NCBI RefSeq assembly: GCF_018531495.1 | Contig: NZ_JAHDTI010000009.1 | Coordinates: forward strand, 434,001-498,000 | Direction: 5' to 3' | Origin: Nonomuraea sediminis | GTDB lineage: Bacteria > Actinomycetota > Actinomycetes > Streptosporangiales > Streptosporangiaceae | DNA length: 64,000 nt | Part shown: positions 1-10,526 of the stretch, one piece after another | Position numbering within the stretch: the first letter of the stretch is position 1 | Layout of the letters: every line of letters starts with the position of its first letter | Program-made: the position numbers and the translations under genes | The notes under the pieces: model-generated | What the model was told of the DNA's origin: nothing | What the model saw: only the letters and a program-made list of their open reading frames with translations | Databases searched by the model: none

Positions 1-155
1 ACCTGCCCGCTCTCGGTCTCGACTGGAACGCCGAGTTCGTCGTGGACGACGAGTTGTCGGGCGAGTCGTATCGTTGGCGGCAGAGGAATTACGTCCGCCT
101 CGATCCCCACATCCAACCTGCCCACATCCTCACCGTACGAGCCGCGCCACGGTAG
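1..155 (+). CDS. glgE: GlgE maltosyltransferase, 3' end only
   Basis: The reading frame enters from the left edge (first full codon at base 3) and ends with TAG at 153-155, giving the last 50 residues of a protein whose start is outside the window. The tail carries W-N-A-E-F-V-V-D-D, then N-Y-V-R-L-D-P and a final P-A-H-I-L-T-V, the usual C-terminal beta-sandwich end of alpha-1,4-glucan:maltose-1-phosphate maltosyltransferase. GlgE extends alpha-glucan with maltose-1-phosphate. It lies 62 bp upstream of trehalose synthase and maltokinase, which make that donor, and this context supports the call strongly. Little else can be said from 50 residues. Confidence 0.85.
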   Translation, partial: LPALGLDWNAEFVVDDELSGESYRWRQRNYVRLDPHIQPAHILTVRAAPR

Positions 156-217
156 ATCAGAATTCAGCGGGGAGTCTTCGACATGCTTGAAAACACCTCC
201 TTCACGGGCGAAGTTTC

Positions 218-1918
<1,701 letters not shown>

Positions 1919-1921
1919 GAC

Positions 1922-3259
1922 GTGCTTGAGGAGCTCCTTGCCCGTTGGATCACCAATCAGCGCTGGTTCGCGGGCAAGGGGCGCCCGATCGACTCGCTCG
2001 GTATCGAGTCCGATCTCACGCTCCACGCCGAAGACCCGGGGCTCCGGCATCTGATCATCTCTGTCTGGCAGGCGGGCTCCCGTGACCGCTACCAGCTCCT
2101 GCTCGGCTCGCGGGCCGAGCTCCCCGAACGCCTGTCCCACGCCCTCATCGGGACGCACGACGGCACGCACCACTACGACGCCGCACACGACCCCGCCCTC
2201 ACCCGCTCGCTGCTGGAGGGAATGGCCACCGACCGCGCCTGGGACGGCGTCCGGTTCGGCCACATGCCCGGCGTCGACATCGACACCTCGCTGCGCAGCC
2301 TGGTCCTGGGCGCCGAGCAGTCCAACACCTCGCTGGTGTACGGCGACGCCTACATCTGCAAGCTCTTCCGCCGCCTCATCCCCGGCGTGAACCCCGAGGT
2401 CGAGGTGGTCACCGCGCTGGCCGGCCGCGGCGCTCCCCATATCGCCCGGCCGTACGGGTGGATCGAGACCGACCTGGACGCCACGGGCACGACGCTGGCG
2501 TTCATGCAGGAGTTCCTGTCCACCGCCAACGACGGGTGGGGGCTGGCGCTCGCCAGCGTGCGCGACCTGTACGGCTCGCTGCCCGAGGTCACCGCCGAGC
2601 AGGCAGGCGGAGACTTCGCCGCCGAGTCGCGGCGGCTGGGCGTGGCCACCGCCCGCATCCACACAGAACTGGCCGCGGCCTTCCCGACGGACGTGATGGA
2701 CCCCTCCGAGATCAGGCGGATGGCCGAGGGCTTCCGCCGCAGGCTGGCCCTGGCCACCGCGGAGGTCCCCGCGCTGCGCGAGAACGCCGAGGTGGCCGAT
2801 AGGGCGTTCCTGGCGGTGGAGGACCTGTCCGGGCCGGTGCCCGTGCAGCGCGTCCACGGCGACTACCACCTGGGCCAGGTCATGCGGACGCCCACCGAGT
2901 GGATCGTGCTGGACTTCGAGGGCGAGCCCGGCCAGCCGCTGGCCGAGCGCAGGGCGCTGTACTCGCCGCTGCGGGACGTGGCGGGCATGCTGCGCTCCTT
3001 CGAGTACGCCTCGCGCCACCTGCTGGCCGACCACCCCGATCCCAAGCCGCTGGAGCCGCGGGCGGCCGAGTGGGCGGACCACAACAAGGCCGCCTTCCTC
3101 GAGGGGTACGCCGCAGGCGGCGGTCACCTGGACGCCGCCGACGCCACCCTGCTGCGCGCCTTCGAGCTGTCCAAGGCCGTCTACGAGGTCGGCTACGAGG
3201 CCCGCAACCGGCCGAGCTGGCTGCCCATCCCGCTGGCCGCCTTCCAGGAGCCCGAATGA
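1922..3259 (+). CDS. mak: Maltokinase (Mak/Pep2)
   Basis: ATP-dependent kinase converting maltose to maltose-1-phosphate, the GlgE donor; 445 residues, usual for stand-alone maltokinase. The N-terminal cap has W-I-T-N-Q-R-W-F-A-G-K-G, typical of the family. The kinase core shows V-H-G-D-Y-H-L-G-Q (catalytic loop) and V-L-D-F-E-G-E-P (metal-binding D-F-E). The GTG start at 1922 has a strong AGGAGG at 1908-1913, inside the end of treS, 8 nt upstream. In many actinomycetes glgB follows directly; here it lies about 12 kb downstream with unrelated genes between. Confidence 0.95.
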   Translation: MLEELLARWITNQRWFAGKGRPIDSLGIESDLTLHAEDPGLRHLIISVWQAGSRDRYQLLLGSRAELPERLSHALIGTHDGTHHYDAAHDPALTRSLLEGMATDRAWDGVRFGHMPGVDIDTSLRSLVLGAEQSNTSLVYGDAYICKLFRRLIPGVNPEVEVVTALAGRGAPHIARPYGWIETDLDATGTTLAFMQEFLSTANDGWGLALASVRDLYGSLPEVTAEQAGGDFAAESRRLGVATARIHTELAAAFPTDVMDPSEIRRMAEGFRRRLALATAEVPALRENAEVADRAFLAVEDLSGPVPVQRVHGDYHLGQVMRTPTEWIVLDFEGEPGQPLAERRALYSPLRDVAGMLRSFEYASRHLLADHPDPKPLEPRAAEWADHNKAAFLEGYAAGGGHLDAADATLLRAFELSKAVYEVGYEARNRPSWLPIPLAAFQEPE

Positions 3260-3271
3260 GATGATGGAGTC

Positions 3272-3904
3272 ATGCCCCTCGACCCGCACCTGCTCGCGCT
3301 GTTCACGGTGACCACGGTCATCGCGATGATCACGCCTGGGCCGGACATGCTGTTCATCCTGGGCTGCGGGATGCGCGGCGGTCCGCGTGCCGGGCTGCTC
3401 GCCACGGCCGGGGTGGCCACGAGCGAGGCCGTCCACGTCGCGGTGGCCGCGGCGGGCCTGGCGGCCCTGTTCGCCGCCGTCCCCGTGGCCTTCACCGTGG
3501 TCCGGGTGGTCGGCGCCGCGTACCTGATCTACCTGGGCGTGCAGACGATCCGTCGCCGCAAGGACACCCGGGGCCTCGACCCGGCCTCGGGGCCGCGGAT
3601 CTCCGACCGGCGCGCCTACCTCAACGGGCTGCTGACCAACCTGCTCAACCCGAAGATGGTCACGTTCACGATCGCGTTCCTGCCGCAGTTCATCAGCCCT
3701 GGGCTGGGTCACGTCTGGCTGCAGTTCGCCATCCTCGGCGTGATCCTGATCGTGCTCGAGTTCATCGTCGACGGCACGGTCGGGGTCCTCGCCGGACGGA
3801 TCGCCGCCTGGCTGCGCCGCCGCCAGGCCGCCAAGCGCGGCATCGACGTCGCCACCGGCGGCATCTTCATCGGGCTCGGGATAAAGCTGGCCGTGGAACG
3901 CTGA
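3272..3904 (+). CDS. LysE/RhtB family exporter
   Basis: A 210-residue integral membrane protein with about six hydrophobic segments and the family N-terminal signature I-T-P-G-P-D-M-L-F-I. LysE/RhtB members export amino acids such as homoserine, threonine or lysine; the substrate here cannot be told. The ATG at 3272 is preceded by GGAG. It starts 12 bp after maltokinase and may be read through from it, but no functional link is evident. The stop TGA is followed directly by the reverse-strand stop of the response regulator, forming the palindrome TGATCA at 3902-3907. Confidence 0.88.
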   Translation: MPLDPHLLALFTVTTVIAMITPGPDMLFILGCGMRGGPRAGLLATAGVATSEAVHVAVAAAGLAALFAAVPVAFTVVRVVGAAYLIYLGVQTIRRRKDTRGLDPASGPRISDRRAYLNGLLTNLLNPKMVTFTIAFLPQFISPGLGHVWLQFAILGVILIVLEFIVDGTVGVLAGRIAAWLRRRQAAKRGIDVATGGIFIGLGIKLAVER

Positions 3905-4534
3905 TCACAGGTGGCGGTGCGCGTAGCCCGCGGCCTCGGTGCGGTTGCGGACGCCGATCTTGGCGAAGGCGTTGTTGATGTGCGTCTTGACCGTGGTCTC
4001 CGCGATGACCAGGGTGGCGGCGATCTCGGCGTTGTTGAGCCCGCGCCCGATCAGGCGCAGCACCTCCACCTCCCTGACCGTGAGCCCGTCGGGCGGGTCC
4101 GTCACCGGGCCCGGCTCGCGGCGTGACAGGGCCTCGACCAGGCGCCTGGAGACCGGCTCGGCGAAGGTGGACTGTCCCGCGGCCGCCGAGCGGAGCGCGG
4201 CCGCGATCTCGGCCCTGCCCGCGTCCTTGGTGAGGTAGCCGCGTGCCCCGGCCAGCAGCGCGGCGGTGATCGACTCGTCGTCGTCATAGGTGGTCAGGAC
4301 CAGGACGGCGACCTCGGGATGGTCGCGGGTGATGCGCCTGGTGGCCTCGGCGCCGTCCATGACCGGCATGCGCAGGTCCATCAGCACCACGTCGGGCCGC
4401 TCGGTGGCGACCAGGCGCAGGGCCTGCTCGCCGTCGGCGGCGTCGCCCGCCACCTCGATGCCGTCCATCAGCTCGATGAGCGCCACCAGGCCCTCGCGCA
4501 TGATCTGCTGGTCGTCGACCACCAGCACCCTCAT
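3905..4534 (-). CDS. NarL/LuxR-type response regulator
   Basis: A 209-residue two-component response regulator. The receiver domain spans about residues 1-118, with acidic D7-D8 and the phosphoacceptor D53 in V-V-L-M-D-L-R-M-P. A LuxR-type helix-turn-helix at about 140-205 begins L-T-V-R-E-V-E-V-L and contains T-V-K-T-H-I-N-N. The ATG (complement 4532-4534) overlaps the histidine kinase stop by 4 nt (ATGA), so kinase and regulator are translationally coupled. Targets are not visible. Confidence 0.95.
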   Translation of the reverse strand: MRVLVVDDQQIMREGLVALIELMDGIEVAGDAADGEQALRLVATERPDVVLMDLRMPVMDGAEATRRITRDHPEVAVLVLTTYDDDESITAALLAGARGYLTKDAGRAEIAAALRSAAAGQSTFAEPVSRRLVEALSRREPGPVTDPPDGLTVREVEVLRLIGRGLNNAEIAATLVIAETTVKTHINNAFAKIGVRNRTEAAGYAHRHL

Positions 4535-5637
4535 CCCGGTACCTCCGCCGTGACCCGCCACTCCCCCTCGCGGGGTCCCGCCTCCAGTGTCCCTCCGATC
4601 AACGCCAGCCTCTCCCGCATCCCTGCCAGCCCGTGCCCGGGTTCGCGTGGTTGTGCCGTACCGGGGAGGGTGTTGTGGACGCGGAGGGTGACGGCGTGGT
4701 CGGTGAAGGTCAGGGTCATCGACACGGGCAGGCCCGGAGCGTGCTTGGCGGCGTTGGTGAGGGCCTCGCGGGCCGTGCGGAGCAGGCCGACCTCGACGGC
4801 GGGCGCGACCGGGCGGGGCTTGCCGACCGTGCGGGCCTCGACCTGCGCGTCGTGGTCGCGCCGGTGCGCGGCGACGAGCGCCGACAGAGCCTCGGGCAGC
4901 GGCGGCACGTCCTCGCGCAGCGCCGCCACCGCGGCCCTGGCCTCGATCATCCCGTCGGTGGCCAGCCGCAGCGAGCGCTTGATCCGCCGGGCGGCGCCCT
5001 CGACGTCGCCCTTCTCGGTGAGCATCGCGTCGGCCACCTCGAGCTGCACGCGCAGCGCGCCCAGCGAGTGGGCCAGCACGTCGTGCAGTTCCCTGGCGAT
5101 CCTGGCCCGCTCGTCCAGTGCCACCGCCCGCGCCCTGTCGAGCTGCCCCTGCCGGAACTGCCGCCGGTGCAGCGCGAACAGCAGCGTCATCACCAGGACC
5201 GCCGCATGCGTGGCCATCGACGTCGGCTCCCTGCCGAACCACACCATGCCGCCCAGCATGAGCGCCAGGTCCGCGGCGGCCACGGCCAGGATCGCCCACA
5301 CCGGCGGCGTCAGATGCGCGGCGAACAGCAGCAGCGTGGCGAACAGGAAGATGATCGCGTCCGTGCCGTCGGGGCCTACCGCGAGCGCGGCCAGGGCGGA
5401 GCCGAGCGCGAGCGCCACCAGCGCCACCCGGTGCGCCCGCCTGTCCAGCAGCACGAAGCACAGCCAGCAGGCCAGGCTCGCGCTCAGCGCGGTCCACACC
5501 AGCGCGGGCGCCGCGGCCGGGGCGGCGGAGGCCAGGGTCAGCCCGAGCAGCAGCGTGATCACGTATCTGACCAGCTGCCCCGTCTCCGGGTCGTCCGCCG
5601 ACAGCAGGCGCTTGACCCGCTCCCACACCTCCGCCAT
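4531..5637 (-). CDS. Sensor histidine kinase (NarL-partner type)
   Basis: A 368-residue membrane histidine kinase. The N-terminal half carries about five hydrophobic segments with short loops and no large extracellular sensor. It is followed by a dimerisation region, E-R-A-R-I-A-R-E-L-H-D-V-L-A-H-S, whose His is the phosphorylation site. The C-terminus is a HATPase fold with L-R-T-A-R-E-A-L-T-N-A-A-K-H-A and a G-H-G-L-A-G-M-R-E-R glycine motif. Such kinases often sense the membrane or cell envelope. The start lies 4 bp after the stop of a tiny membrane protein gene, so three genes form one unit. Confidence 0.94.
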   Translation of the reverse strand: MAEVWERVKRLLSADDPETGQLVRYVITLLLGLTLASAAPAAAPALVWTALSASLACWLCFVLLDRRAHRVALVALALGSALAALAVGPDGTDAIIFLFATLLLFAAHLTPPVWAILAVAAADLALMLGGMVWFGREPTSMATHAAVLVMTLLFALHRRQFRQGQLDRARAVALDERARIARELHDVLAHSLGALRVQLEVADAMLTEKGDVEGAARRIKRSLRLATDGMIEARAAVAALREDVPPLPEALSALVAAHRRDHDAQVEARTVGKPRPVAPAVEVGLLRTAREALTNAAKHAPGLPVSMTLTFTDHAVTLRVHNTLPGTAQPREPGHGLAGMRERLALIGGTLEAGPREGEWRVTAEVPG

Positions 5638-5641
5638 GTCG

Positions 5642-5758
5642 CTAGTGCGATCCCCTCATGTTGAGAATCATCTCCACCATCAGCAGGCGGAAGGCGATGA
5701 AGCCGACGACGACCACCGCCGCGGCCACGATGAGCGCGATGATGACTTTTCCGTTCAT
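5642..5758 (-). CDS. Small single-pass membrane protein beside the two-component system
   Basis: An unannotated-size ORF (38 residues from the inner ATG at complement 5756-5758), almost entirely one hydrophobic helix (V-I-I-A-L-I-V-A-A-A-V-V-V-V-G-F) followed by a short polar tail. The inner start is preferred because GGAGGG lies at complement 5762-5767, 3 nt upstream. A longer version starting at complement 5810-5812 would give 56 residues but lacks a visible ribosome binding site. It ends 4 bp before the histidine kinase ATG. That position suggests a small accessory or signal-modulating protein for the kinase; this is inference from context only. Confidence 0.6.
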   Translation of the reverse strand: MNGKVIIALIVAAAVVVVGFIAFRLLMVEMILNMRGSH

Positions 5759-5852
5759 CTTCCCTCCGTTGGCGTCCAGGATTCGCTGGAGCACGTAGAG
5801 CACCTTGTCCATGCCGCGAACCTAGGAAGCGACCCGGGTGGAGCCGTACCTC

Positions 5853-6713
5853 CTAATGGTGGAGATCCGGGTGGAGCTCCTCGAAGAGGCTGGACAGCGA
5901 CTGGTCACCGTGGCCGCGGGCGACGCGGCGGGCCATCAGGTCGCGCAGCGGCGCCAGCAGCTCGGTGGTGACGCCCTGCTCCTCGAAGGCGCGCGCGAGG
6001 TTGACCAGGCCGGAGGCGTTGATCTCCAGGTTGGACACCTCCGTGGCGTAGGACTTGGCCTCGATGTCGCGCGCCCAGGCCGGCAGCAGCTCCAGCATCG
6101 ACCGCATCCACGGCACCAGCCGGGTCTGCGTGAACTCCACCACCCCCACGCCCTGGGACTCCACCAGCGCCGCCGCCTGCAGGAATCCGGCGATCTGCCC
6201 GTACATGCCGGTCAGCATCGCCAGGTCCTGCAGCGAGGCCATCCCGGGGTCCTCCCCCAGATGGCTCGGTACGGCCAGCGGCTCGAGCACCGCCCGGTAC
6301 CGGTCGAAGGCCTCCCGCGACCCGCTGTAGAGGATGGAGGCCCCCGGCCCGCCGATCATCTGGGGCACCGCCATGATCCCGCCGTCCAGGTACTCCGCCC
6401 CGCGCTCGGCTGCCCACCCGGCCGCCTCCCGCGCCTCGGACGGGCGCCCGGTGGTCAGGTTCACCAGGACCTTGCCCTCCAGGTCGACCCCGTCGAGGGT
6501 CTCGTACACGGACGGGTAGTCGAGCAGGCAGGCGATCACCAGCCGCGCCGCCGCCACGGCCTGCGCCGGCGTCTCGGCGCGGGCCACGTCCAGCTCCGGG
6601 GCCCGGCCGGGCGTCCGGTTCCACACGGTGACGGGGTGTCCCGCCTCCGCCAACGTGCGGGCCAGCGCCCGCCCCATCAGTCCCAGCCCGAGCACGACCA
6701 CAGATTCCGACAT
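5853..6713 (-). CDS. NADP-dependent oxidoreductase, imine-reductase-like
   Basis: A 286-residue protein of the 6-phosphogluconate/beta-hydroxyacid dehydrogenase superfamily. The N-terminal Rossmann motif is G-L-G-L-M-G-R-A-L-A, with N-R-T after the second strand, which suggests NADPH. The middle has L-V-N-L-T-T-G-R-P and D-G-G-I-M-A-V-P, and the C-terminal helical half contains D-L-A-M-L-T-G-M-Y-G, resembling imine reductases rather than classic hydroxyisobutyrate dehydrogenase. The ATG has a perfect AAAGGAG upstream. It is divergent from the SARP-type regulator with 80 bp between their starts, so that protein may control it. The substrate is unknown. Confidence 0.85.
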   Translation of the reverse strand: MSESVVVLGLGLMGRALARTLAEAGHPVTVWNRTPGRAPELDVARAETPAQAVAAARLVIACLLDYPSVYETLDGVDLEGKVLVNLTTGRPSEAREAAGWAAERGAEYLDGGIMAVPQMIGGPGASILYSGSREAFDRYRAVLEPLAVPSHLGEDPGMASLQDLAMLTGMYGQIAGFLQAAALVESQGVGVVEFTQTRLVPWMRSMLELLPAWARDIEAKSYATEVSNLEINASGLVNLARAFEEQGVTTELLAPLRDLMARRVARGHGDQSLSSLFEELHPDLHH

Positions 6714-6793
6714 TCGCTTGCTCCTTTCAGATGGTCTTCACCCTGGCGAGGGCGGGTTATGGTCGGATTCCGATGGGGTTATGGGGGGGTTGG

Positions 6794-9781
6794 ATGCGGT
6801 TCGGGGTGCTTGGTCCGCTCGCGGTGTGGACGGACGACGGCGAGCCCGTCGCCGTTCCCGAGGCGAAGGTCCGCCTGCTCCTGGCCGTCCTGCTGGCCGG
6901 CCGGGGCCGTCCCGTCTCTACCGACCGCCTGGTCGAGGACCTGTGGGGTGACCGGCCGCCGGGCGACGCGCTGGCCGCGCTCCGGGTGAAGATCTCCCAG
7001 CTGCGCAGGGTCCTGGGCAAGGACGCGATCACGTTCGGCCCGGCCGGGTACACGCTGCACGCCGGGTCCGTGGACGCCGACCGCTTCCACGACCTGGTCG
7101 CGGGGAAGGCATTCGCCGAGGCACTGGCGCTGTGGCGCGGGCCCGCGTTCGCCGGGTTCGAGGACGCGGAGTTCGCCAGGGCGCCCGCCGCCAGGCTGGA
7201 GGAGATGCGCCTGGCGGCGCTGGAGGAGCTGGCCGAGCTCCGCCTGGAGCGCGGCGAGCACGCCGCGCTCACCGCGGACCTGGGCGACCTGGTGGCCGCG
7301 CACCCGCTGCGCGAGCGGCTGCGCGCCGTCCATCTGCGCGCCCTGTACCGGGCCGGGCGGCAGGGCGAGGCGCTGGCCTCCTATGAGGACCTGCGGGTAC
7401 GGCTGGCGGACGGGCTCGGCGTGGACCCCTCCCCCGAGCTGGCCGGCCTGCACCAGGCCATCCTGCGGCAGGACCCCGGCCTGTCCCTCGCCGAGCGGCC
7501 GCGCACGAACCTGCCGGCCCCCGTCAGCGACCTGATCGGGCGGAAGGAGGCCGTGACGGAGGTCAGGGCCATGCTCGGGCGCAACCGGCTGGTCACGCTG
7601 ACGGGGCCGGGCGGCGTCGGCAAGACTCGCCTGGCGCTGGAGGCGGCGGCCGAGCCCGGGCTCGCGTTCGGCGGCGGGGTGTGGCTGGTGGAGCTGTCGT
7701 CGCTGAACCCGGGTACCGCCGTGGAGGTGACCGAGGCTGTGGCCGGGGCGCTCGGGCTGCGCGACGACGGGACCGAGCCGGTCGAGCAGCGGCTCGCGGG
7801 CGTGCTGCGCGGCGCCGAGACGCTGCTCGTGCTGGACAACTGCGAGCACGTGGTCGACGAGGTGGCCGCGCTGTCCGGCCGCCTGCTGCGGGCCGCGCCC
7901 GGGCTGCGGGTGCTGGTGACCAGCCAGGAGCCGCTGCGTATCGCGGGCGAGGCGGCCTGGAGCGTGCCCCCACTGACCTTGGAGGCGGCGGTCCGCCTGT
8001 TCAACGCCCGCGCAGGCCTGGACGGCTCCTGGGCGGGCCACGAGGAGGACGACGCGGCCGTGGCGGAGATCTGCGCGCGGCTCGACGGGATCCCGCTGGC
8101 GCTGGAGCTGGCCGCCACCCGGGCGCGGGTCCTGACCCCACGCCAGCTGGCCGACCGGCTCGACGACCGGTTCGGGCTGCTGGCCGCGGGCAAGCGCGAC
8201 GCGCCCGCCAGGCAGCGGACGCTGCGCGCGATGATCGACTGGAGCTGGGAGCTGCTGCCCGATCACGAGCGCCTGGTCCTGCGCCGCCTGGCCGTCCACG
8301 CCGACGGCTGCACGCTGGAGGCCGCCGAGGCCGTCTGCGCCGAGCCCGACCTGGACGTGCTGCCCCTGCTGGCCAACCTCGTCGACCGCTCCCTGGTGAC
8401 GCGCACGCCCACCGGCCGCTACCGCCTGCTGGAGTCCGTCGCCGCCTACTGCCGCGAGCGCCTGGCCGAGGCGGGCGAGCAGGCCGCGGTCGAGCTGCGC
8501 CACGCCCGCCACCACGCGGCACTCGCCGCCCTCGCCGCCCCCCGCCTGCGCGGCCAGGACCAGCGCCGCTGGCTCGCCGTCCTCGACGCCGAGGCGGCCA
8601 ACCTCCGCACCGCCCTGGAAACCGCCGTACGGCAGGCCAAGGCGCCCGATCTGGAGCCCGCCGTACGGCAGGCCGCGGCGCAGACCGCCTCGCTGCTGGT
8701 CGGATCGCTGGCGTGGTACTGGATCCTGCGCGGGCGGCTCGGCGAGGCGCAGCGCGCCCTGGAGTCGGCGCTGACCGTCTCCCCCGACGCCCGCACGGAG
8801 GTGTGGCTGGCCGGGCTGCGGATGCTGGCGGGGCAGGGCCCGGCGCCGGGCAGGCGGCGGCACGAGGAGATCGCGGACCCGCTTGAGCGGGCGCGGGCAG
8901 GCTGGTTCCTGGCCTTCTCGCTGTTCGGCTACGACGACGCCGCGACCGTGGAGGACCTGATCGGCGCGGCGCTGAAGGAGTTCGAGGCGCACGACGACCG
9001 CTGGGGCGTCGCGGCCACGCTGAGCGTGCGGGCCCGGCTGGCCCTGTTCCGCGGTGATCTGGCCGCGCTCGAACGCGACGGCGAGCGGGGCCTCGCGTTG
9101 TTCCGCGAGACGGGCGACCGGTGGGGCGAGGCTCGGGCGGCGGAGAACCTGGCCACGCTGGCCGAGATCACCGGCGACTACGCCAGGGCCGAGGAACTGC
9201 GCGGCGAGGTGCTGCGGGCCGCCGAGGAACTGGGACTGGCGGCCACGGCGACGGACGCGCTGTCCAAGCTGGGCAGGATCGCGCTGCTGACCGGCGACCT
9301 GGAGCGCGCGGAGGACCTGCACGAGCGTGCCAGGCGGCTGGCGCTGGCGCAGTCGAACCGGCCCGCGCAGGAGTTCGCCGAGCTCGGGCTGGCCATCGTC
9401 GCCCGCAGGCAGGGACGGCTCGAGGAGGCCGAGCGCTACCTGCGGACCTGGCTGGGCTGGGTGCGCGAGGTGGCGGGCGATCCCGGCGCCGCGTTCATCC
9501 TGGCCGAGCTGGGTTTTGTGGCCGAGCAGCGGGGCGACGCCGAGGCCGCGCTCGGGCTCCACCACGAGGGGCTGGAGACGGCCCGCCGTACCGGGGATCC
9601 GCGGGCGGTCGCGCTGGCGCTGGAGGGGCTGGCCGGGGCGCAGAGCCTGCGCGGGGACGCGGCCGAGGCGGAGCGGCTGCTCGCCGAGGCGGGCGAGTTG
9701 CGGCGGTCGGTGGGCGCGCCGCTGCCGCCGGGCGAGCGCGGCGACGTCGACCGGATCGCCGCCCGCATCCGCACGCTCTGA
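6794..9781 (+). CDS. AfsR/SARP-family regulator with NB-ARC ATPase and TPR repeats
   Basis: A 995-residue multidomain transcription factor. Residues ~1-92 are an OmpR-like winged helix (M-R-F-G-V-L-G-P-L-A; L-V-E-D-L-W-G). Residues ~95-240 are the bacterial transcriptional activation domain (H-P-L-R-E-R-L; L-Y-R-A-G-R-Q-G-E-A-L). An NB-ARC ATPase follows with Walker A G-P-G-G-V-G-K-T, L-L-V-L-D-N-C-E-H and G-I-P-L-A-L-E-L-A. The C-terminal ~350 residues are TPR-like helical pairs. The ATG at 6794 matches the family N-terminus; upstream in-frame starts (from 6731) add 21 unrelated residues. A 17-bp segment is duplicated in frame near 8624 and 8659. Likely target: the divergent reductase gene. 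Confidence 0.92.
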   Translation: MRFGVLGPLAVWTDDGEPVAVPEAKVRLLLAVLLAGRGRPVSTDRLVEDLWGDRPPGDALAALRVKISQLRRVLGKDAITFGPAGYTLHAGSVDADRFHDLVAGKAFAEALALWRGPAFAGFEDAEFARAPAARLEEMRLAALEELAELRLERGEHAALTADLGDLVAAHPLRERLRAVHLRALYRAGRQGEALASYEDLRVRLADGLGVDPSPELAGLHQAILRQDPGLSLAERPRTNLPAPVSDLIGRKEAVTEVRAMLGRNRLVTLTGPGGVGKTRLALEAAAEPGLAFGGGVWLVELSSLNPGTAVEVTEAVAGALGLRDDGTEPVEQRLAGVLRGAETLLVLDNCEHVVDEVAALSGRLLRAAPGLRVLVTSQEPLRIAGEAAWSVPPLTLEAAVRLFNARAGLDGSWAGHEEDDAAVAEICARLDGIPLALELAATRARVLTPRQLADRLDDRFGLLAAGKRDAPARQRTLRAMIDWSWELLPDHERLVLRRLAVHADGCTLEAAEAVCAEPDLDVLPLLANLVDRSLVTRTPTGRYRLLESVAAYCRERLAEAGEQAAVELRHARHHAALAALAAPRLRGQDQRRWLAVLDAEAANLRTALETAVRQAKAPDLEPAVRQAAAQTASLLVGSLAWYWILRGRLGEAQRALESALTVSPDARTEVWLAGLRMLAGQGPAPGRRRHEEIADPLERARAGWFLAFSLFGYDDAATVEDLIGAALKEFEAHDDRWGVAATLSVRARLALFRGDLAALERDGERGLALFRETGDRWGEARAAENLATLAEITGDYARAEELRGEVLRAAEELGLAATATDALSKLGRIALLTGDLERAEDLHERARRLALAQSNRPAQEFAELGLAIVARRQGRLEEAERYLRTWLGWVREVAGDPGAAFILAELGFVAEQRGDAEAALGLHHEGLETARRTGDPRAVALALEGLAGAQSLRGDAAEAERLLAEAGELRRSVGAPLPPGERGDVDRIAARIRTL

Positions 9782-9868
9782 CGAGGGATTACTCCGGTTC
9801 GCCTGCTCGCACGGCAGGCTTTGGCTACTCTTCGTGGGCGATTGCCAACTAAGAGTAAAGGAGCTGGC

Positions 9869-10525
9869 ATGCGGCGAGTGGTGGTGCTAGCCGCCTCCTC
9901 CCTGGCGGTGCTGGTGCTCGCGGGGGTGGCGCTGTCGCTGTCCGGCGACGAGGCGCCGCAGGCGGCCAGGTCGGCGCAGGCGGCCCCCGCGCCGGGCGAT
10001 CCGCTCACGCCGGACGAGGTCAGGCGCGCCACCGAGATCGCCACGGGCGGCTCGCGCGAGCACCTCGCGGCGGGCCGATCCGAGTTGCTCTACGTCGAGC
10101 GCGACGACGACAAGGCCACGCAGGACTCCCGGCGGGCCCAGGCCTACATCTACGACTACTCGGCCGACTCGCTCATCGTCCGCACGGTCGACCTGGGCGA
10201 GGGCAAGGTCGTCGAGGAGTCGGCGGGCAAGGGGGTCCAGCCGCCGCCCTCGCCGCGCGAGGCGCTGCGCGCGGGCGAGCTGCTGCTGGCCGACCCCAAG
10301 CTGGGCAGGGCCGTACGGCAGGCCTACGCCGCCGCGGCGGGCAAGGCTCTGCGGTCCGTGGCCGACCTCGGGATCCACGGGCTGATCTACACCGAGCGGA
10401 GCGGGCCGTGCGCGACCCACCGGTGCGTGCGGCTGTTCGTCCGGCTGCCCGGCGGCAAGTTCCTCGACACCAGCCGCATCGTCATCGACCTGTCGGCTGG
10501 GCAGGTCCGGACTCTGGAGTGGTGA
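9869..10525 (+). CDS. Exported protein resembling the N-terminal domains of copper amine oxidase
   Basis: A 218-residue protein with a hydrophobic N-terminal helix (V-V-V-L-A-A-S-S-L-A-V-L-V-L-A-G-V-A-L), so exported or membrane-anchored. The remainder shows D-P-L-T-P-D-E-V-R-R-A and later P-P-P-S-P-R-E-A with L-L-A-D-P-K, the style of the small N2/N3 domains that precede the catalytic core in copper amine oxidases. The ATG at 9869 has AAAGGAG at 9857-9863; an upstream in-frame TTG lacks this. It ends 1 bp before the TTG of the catalytic-domain-like gene, so the pair looks like one amine oxidase split into two polypeptides. The domain assignment is by eye. Confidence 0.6.
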   Translation: MRRVVVLAASSLAVLVLAGVALSLSGDEAPQAARSAQAAPAPGDPLTPDEVRRATEIATGGSREHLAAGRSELLYVERDDDKATQDSRRAQAYIYDYSADSLIVRTVDLGEGKVVEESAGKGVQPPPSPREALRAGELLLADPKLGRAVRQAYAAAAGKALRSVADLGIHGLIYTERSGPCATHRCVRLFVRLPGGKFLDTSRIVIDLSAGQVRTLEW

Positions 10526-10526
10526 C

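Noticed and set aside
3905..5626. A single fused kinase-regulator protein on the reverse strand
   Set aside because: The open frame of the response regulator extends upstream only as a shadow in the wrong frame of the kinase. The ATGA overlap at 4531-4534 shows two separate genes.
5853..9781. Antibiotic biosynthetic gene cluster around the SARP regulator
   Set aside because: No polyketide, peptide synthetase or terpene genes are nearby. A SARP-type regulator and one reductase do not make a cluster.
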